DNA from: Allacma fusca
Taxonomy: Eukaryota; Arthropoda; Collembola; Symphypleona; Sminthuridae
DNA: 64,000 bases
Direction of reading: 5' to 3'
Assembly (NCBI GenBank): GCA_947179485.1
Contig: OX359246.1
Span: 8,618,001-8,682,000, forward strand
Part shown: positions 59,178-64,000 of the stretch, one piece after another
Position numbering within the stretch: position 1 is the first letter of the stretch
Layout of the letters: the number at the start of each line of letters is the position of its first letter
The notes under the pieces: generated by a model
Databases searched by the model: none
The model's input: only the letters and a program-made list of their open reading frames with translations
Told to the model about the DNA's origin: nothing
Translations under genes and position numbers: made by a program

Positions 59178-59395
59178 ATCCAGACGCCCCTACAAATTAC
59201 AGTATGTATTGCAGTAGTTCCTAGGGTATTTTCCAATTTTAACCCGGCCTTTGACCTTTGAAGTCATTACAAGTCCTGGACACTCAACTAACAATAAGAT
59301 ACATGGGCTATTAGAATATGAGGGTTATCTGCCCTTGGGGTTTACCATTGTGTAAAATAAGTTACCTGCCAAAATTTTCAGTGAATTTGCAAGTA

Positions 59396-59814
59396 CCGTA
59401 AAAAAGATGAACATGGCCGGGCCTCCAAAGGTGGCCGTGACCCTAAAGATGGCCTGGGCTTTACCCCTTACATATAGAGATAGCCGGCCTCTAAAAATAG
59501 CCGGGCCCCCAAAGATGGCCTGGTTTTTTATACAATAGTGTTTTTCTATAACGCTCTAATAATAATAATCTTTAATTTATTTACTCTACGGACATTCTGG
59601 GCTATTCCTCTGTATCCGAATGTTGCTACATTTATTATTCTAGAATAGAACTAAATATTTAAAAACATGTTTTTATTAAAAAATCCTATTTTGTAATTTA
59701 CTTTTATGTTTAGTAGAGATGGCCGGCTCCTAAAGGTAGCCGGGCCTCTAAAGATATCCTGGATTTAGGTTAATATTGGAAGTTGGCCGGGGGCCATCTT
59801 TGGGGTTTTTACGG
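59396..59814. mobile_element. TA-flanked MITE, CCGTAAAAA ends, GGCCGG words
   Basis: Ends CCGTAAAAAAGATG and, in reverse, CCGTAAAAACCCCAAAGATG, bordered by TA. Both arms repeat the word AAAGATGGCC(T/G)GG. No ORF. Confidence 0.65.
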
Positions 59815-59816
59815 TA

Positions 59817-60212
59817 ACTCATATTGGTACTAACCGGAAATGCATCTAGATCATTTTGCATTACATTTGTACGGTTTAATTTTATAATGATCGACACTGC
59901 AGTTGTACGGAGCGGTTCTACAGTGTTGACTTAAAATTATCAATAACAGTTTATGATATCTAACAGGTACATGCGCCCACATAAAGTTTAAATGGAAGAT
60001 ATCGTTTACAGTTATTAAGATCGATAAAAATTGTATTAATTAAATTTTCTGAATGCCGAAGAATGGCTGTCTTTACAATGTGGAGGGGAAAAAGGAATAC
60101 TGTTTAATTAAGTGTAGCAGCCAATGAGACGAGTATTTTTGGTGTAAAATGTTTTGATTTGTTGCAAGTTGTACTAATGGTGGGGTCACAGATTTTAAAA
60201 AGCATATTTTGA
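59817..60212. other. Intergenic, no feature seen
   Basis: AT-rich DNA between two MITEs. No gene recognised. Confidence 0.35.
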
Positions 60213-60220
60213 CAGAAAAT

Positions 60221-60396
60221 CCGGGGTGGATTTACGGGGTGGCCCACCCTGGCCCGCCCAGGGTAAAAAATTTAGGGCCAGGGTAAAAAAAAATGTTGAC
60301 TAAGGCCCTCAGATTGCAGTTTTGATGTGTAAAGGCCCACAAATCTATTTTGAGGGTTAGGGCCAGGGTACAAATTATTTTATTAATCCACCCCTG
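60221..60396. mobile_element. Short hAT-type MITE, GGGGTGGATT ends
   Basis: Perfect 8-bp duplication cagaaaat at 60213-60220 and 60397-60404. Ends CCGGGGTGGATT and, in reverse, CAGGGGTGGATT. Interior repeats AGGGCCAGGGTA. 176 bases. Confidence 0.82.
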
Positions 60397-60570
60397 CAGA
60401 AAATGATACAACAAAACTAAGTACTTGAATAAAGCAAATTTGCCAAGCATTTAAAAAACATTGATGACAAAACTACAAACTACATCTGCCGAATTAGCTA
60501 TTTTTAGCCCCGTCTTTCTAATTTAGTGAGACAAATATTTCCAGATTATGAAATAGCGATTTCATTGACT

Positions 60571-60891
60571 TCAGGAAAAACAAAGTTGCAGCTTTAGATC
60601 ATATTTTGTTCCATTTTCAGGTCCATTTTCAGGTCCATTTTCAGGTCCATTTTCAGGTCCATTTTCAGGTCCATTTTCAGTTCCATTTTCAGCTCCATTT
60701 TCAGTTGCATTTTCACCGAAGCTTTGATAAATGAAATAATATCTCAAGAATGTTAATTTTGTATACAGAAGCACGACGCAGGATATAAAAAACGTGAAGT
60801 GTTTTCCACTTGCTTTCAGATACTTTCTTAGATTTTTATAAAAATCCGAAAGAATCAGGGTAACTGTATTTTCTGTCATTGAGGAGCTCAT
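60571..60891 (-). CDS. Doubtful 106-residue ORF over a 12-bp minisatellite
   Basis: An ATG-initiated frame with a hydrophobic segment (FTFFISCVVLLYTKLTFL) and then repeated ENGP/ENGT units, read from the minisatellite at 60610-60716. The 12-bp unit keeps the frame open whatever the copy number, so openness is weak evidence. No homology recognised and no promoter seen. Confidence 0.2.
   Translation of the reverse strand: MSSSMTENTVTLILSDFYKNLRKYLKASGKHFTFFISCVVLLYTKLTFLRYYFIYQSFGENATENGAENGTENGPENGPENGPENGPENGPENGTKYDLKLQLCFS
60610..60716. repeat. 12-bp minisatellite, about nine units
   Basis: Tandem copies of CAGGTCCATTTT with edge variants (CAGTTCCATTTT, CAGCTCCATTTT, CAGTTGCATTTT). The central five or so units are identical, which suggests recent slippage. 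Confidence 0.9.
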
Positions 60892-61509
60892 TCAACACTT
60901 TGAAACTAGAATCAACAAGTTTTTTTTCGGTATATGCGAGCTAAGTATAAATAAATAAATTTCACTGAAACGTATCTGAAATTTTTAAACTCAGTTAGAA
61001 GTCCTGATTTGAGAATCTAGTAATATTCTGGCCATCCTGGTCCGTATACAATCTGCTTCTGCTATACATAAGTAATTAATCTGTGCCGCCAGATGATATG
61101 CTGTGAAATCCTCTGATTGTGAGTAGAGATTATGCATGTACATCAAATCTCACAATTTGTTAAAAAATATATTAGCTTCAAATTCCGTCTCCGTAGCAGA
61201 CAAAAATCTATCAATTCTTCATCGTCCACCGTGAAATACCTTTGTTTACGCCAGTCAGCAAATAAAAATTGTCGGATTCGTCGAAACTCACCAATGGGCT
61301 AAAATGCCCTAATGTAAGAATATCCGTCATAAATTCGGAATATCAAAGAGTCTGGAGGAGAATAACATTCAAATTTTTAATTCCGAATTGTACTACGCCA
61401 GGGTCCAGTACAAACCAATACAAACTGTTAGTAAATATAGCAATAAGGTGCCTGTAAAAGCCCTTTACAAGTAATTACATGATAAAATTAGAGGAATGCA
61501 ATTGGATAT
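60892..61509. other. 3' flank of the secreted-protein gene
   Basis: No gene or repeat recognised. Probably contains the 3' UTR of the minus-strand gene ending at 61510. Confidence 0.35.
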
Positions 61510-63604
61510 TTAACTTGAGCACTTGAAGTTGGCAGGATCATCGATGCTAAAGAAGTGAATGGTGGTTGTTCCACTATTGATCATACAGTCGGGTGTATCA
61601 TCGCCCATAACGATCTGAAAGAAGGAAATTCCGGCTTAGGTCAGTCTATGTATGACAATTCATAGGTCAAAGGTCAACCTGCAAGACAATTCAAACTCAG
61701 ACAATATGCACCTTCACAATCCAACCGGGCGGCTCCTCCAAACGATCACTGATATTCTCAACTTGCCCCATCACCCAAAAACCAAAACCTTGACGGTAGC
61801 CGTAGTTGTCAAAGACTAAGAGCGTCGGTAAGAATCGAGTGCAATTGTAAACCTTGAATTCCCGCACGTACCAGAAGTTGTGGTACCCTACATACATTTT
61901 AGGTACATAATATTTACAATGTACAAAGGCACAAACAATCGGGTCGAATAAATATGAAATGATACTATACTCCCATTGAGAAGGTACAATCACAATCATC
62001 TTAAAAAGAAAAATCCTGTAATACCCATTCCGTCGAAACAATGTTCGTCGAACCAGCCTGCCTCGACTGCATCGGTCCTAGCGTAAGGAACCTCCAGCAA
62101 ATACTGATCATCAGGAGTGACTCCATTTTGGTAGTAAAGCGTCTTCACAAACCGATCCTCAGAGGCAGAGGTCTTCTCGTCGCAAATAGTCCCTGTATTT
62201 ATTACATCACATAAAATAACTTTCAAAACAAGTACCCATATGTACATAAGTGAAACTGGAAGGTGAATTCTACAGTTAAATATTTGAGGGTACTTGGGTG
62301 GCAAAAATAAGCTGTAAGGGTCCAGAACAGTTTTCGTCCGACGCTCGAAACTTGATACATTGGCTCCACGTAAAATTTGTAAGAGTTATCGTCGCCTTTA
62401 AAAATGTCATAGTCAACCTGGGGAAAATTATAAAAAACACATGATAAAAATTGAGCTCAATACTTACGTTTATTTATTTGCATGAAAGCTTATTCCCAGA
62501 AATAAATTTAGCCGCTGCAAGTAAAGGCAGTAAAAATGAACACTCAAAATTGAGCAATCTGGCAATAAGAAGGAGCAAAATTTGACTCCAAAAAAAATTA
62601 ATAATATATGATAGTTCATACAAAAAAAATTCAATTGTGGTAAATTGTAGTGTCTAATATTTGCTGTGCTTAAACATTTAATTACCCTTATAATAAAGTC
62701 CCTAATAAAGAGAATAGCCCGTACTTGAAAACACGGACATCCATGAATTTCCGAACATTTTAGTGTTTTAAGGAAATGTTGCAAAATTTTTACCAGCATT
62801 TGAACTCCACAAAGATCTCCTTCCCAATTGAACAAAAGTCCAATTGCTGTGTTATTCTTCTCAACCCATCTGTAGCCACTGTATTTACCGAAATTGTGAC
62901 ATCCCTTCTCTTCATCATCCAACTCCCATCCTGTTGCAGAGGCTTCAGCAACTGTTGCTGGGACTGACCAATAGCGTCCCAGAGTTGCTGATTCGAAACC
63001 AAGGTTTATATTTTATATTAAAATTTATACTTACAAATTAAAAAAAATCTGGTATCAATTTTTATGTAATGCTCAAATAGGAATAGAACGATTTTTTTTA
63101 TAGAAACAGTTACATAGTATCGCAAAGTACCCTCGTTTCAGTAGTTCAGAGACTATTACAACATCATTTTTTTTATTATAGGCAAAATATTCGTCCCACA
63201 ATGTGTCAATTTTTTTACCCATATAACCTATATTTTTGATTTACTGATTAAAACTACTACTGTTGTGTAATATTTCTTAATTATTCAAGTTCGACAATTT
63301 GATAAAGCCCGAATAAAATTAAATGAATGTTGTACCTTTCAATCCAAATGCGGGAGCTGTGAATTCTAAATGGAACAAAAGTCAGATATAAAACAAATTT
63401 TAGACATGGTTTAGATACGTGGGTGGGGTTAAATGATATAAAAACATAAAGATTCGACCAAAATATTTTTTTTAATCATAAAAAATCAAACATGCATATA
63501 TAATTAAAACTAGCAGAAGTACTCCCAATATAATCTCAGAAATTATTTGTATTACTTAATGTAGCAAGTAGAAGTAGCCAGAATTTAATCAGAGCCTTCT
63601 TCAT
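61510..63604 (-). CDS. Secreted Cys-containing protein of unknown family
   Basis: Seven exons (63604-63556, 63365-63336, 62987-62794, 62417-62294, 62192-62025, 61887-61712, 61614-61510) join in phase to 281 residues. A signal peptide (MKKALIKFWLLLLATL) leads into the mature chain. Two stretches share a layout of a Trp-Glu/Trp-Phe start, a Cys, GKYSGYRW or GMGYHNFWY, and an aromatic-rich block. This suggests two related halves: about residues 45-90 and 160-215. Later blocks are FGFWVMGQ and a Cys-containing tail. No transmembrane helix follows, so it is probably secreted. I do not recognise the family. The intron after GWFDEHCFDGM is inferred: the frame also runs on without splicing, but only skipping to the acceptor at 61887 restores a good phase. 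Two donors (GTACCC, GTGCAT) are weak. Confidence 0.68.
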
Positions 63605-64000
63605 TTTCCCTGAATTCGTTTCTATTCGATTGCTACAAATAATCAAATAGAATTAATATTATTTTTGTGTATGATAGGAAACCGGAACTCAACATGCAAT
63701 TTACTTATTGTTAGCCTTAAGAATGACACATTTCTTGCATCCATCCTACTAGAACCAGAGATTTATTTATATATTTTTGCTGAATTGAACTTAATCTTAA
63801 AAAATGGCATGATATTTAAAACCCTTGATTATCCTTAGGACAGCAAATATCCAATTCAGACAGGAATGTAATTATACCATTAATAAAAGGGCCAACTCAA
63901 CGTTTTTCGCATATGATATATGAGTTGGCAGAATGTTCTTGCCTCACTTTACATTTTCATAATGGATTTAATATCATTTTCTCATATTTTAATACAGCAG
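63605..64000. other. 5' flank of the secreted-protein gene
   Basis: AT-rich, expected to hold the minus-strand promoter. Nothing specific is recognised. Confidence 0.35.

Noticed and set aside
63891-63931. gccaactcaa ... gagttggc inverted pair as a hairpin MITE
   Set aside because: Arms of only about 9 bases, no second copy and no flanking duplication.
1-64000. Retroviral or LTR element, tRNA or rRNA genes
   Set aside because: No gag/protease/integrase motifs, no paired LTRs, and no cloverleaf or rRNA-like sequence noticed. The only reverse transcriptase belongs to the LINE.

Overview
The window looks like arthropod nuclear DNA. It is AT-rich, its genes are split by short GT-AG introns, and most intergenic space is DNA-transposon debris. 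The gene mix (CUB-domain secreted protein, wax-ester-synthase/DGAT-like acyltransferase, CYP2-clan P450, neuropeptide-type GPCR, i-type lysozyme fold, LINE with RNase H) would suit a springtail (Collembola) or a related hexapod or crustacean. That placement is an inference from content, not a database match.

Host genes from left to right: a chymotrypsin-like serine protease (545-1725, +); a nine-exon secreted CUB-type protein (2555-4800, +); an intronless rhodopsin-family GPCR (6897-7970, -); a three-exon membrane-anchored WS/DGAT-like acyltransferase (14953-16734, -); a five-exon microsomal cytochrome P450 (20731-22651, +); a three-exon SLC35E-type transporter (24367-25682, +); a large receptor tyrosine kinase (31098-47421, -); and a seven-exon secreted protein of unknown family (61510-63604, -). 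I rebuilt exon chains from splice sites. Intron phases agree along each chain, apart from the weak sites stated in the entries.

The receptor kinase is the most interesting gene. Its kinase domain has every catalytic motif, but its ectodomain appears to contain an i-type lysozyme (destabilase) domain between Ig-like regions. A hAT-type transposon sits inside one of its ectodomain coding exons, and another exon carries an in-frame TGA unless a weak downstream acceptor is used. A decayed copy of its first exon lies at about 56470-56720.

Between genes there are at least a dozen non-autonomous TIR elements, most with 8-bp target duplications (hAT hallmark). Many share a terminus like CAG(T/A)GCT but carry completely different short words repeated many times in their arms, in opposite orientation at the two ends: CAAGTT, GGGTAC, TATCCG, GGAACA, AAATAC, CCCGACCC and others. 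Nesting is common, up to three levels at 11684-14337. A full-length LINE with two open ORFs (48886-54406) has split one of these elements and left a 14-bp target duplication. Small TA-flanked MITEs, self-complementary hairpin MITEs and one Helitron-like insert complete the set. I see no rRNA, tRNA, CRISPR array or retroviral element.
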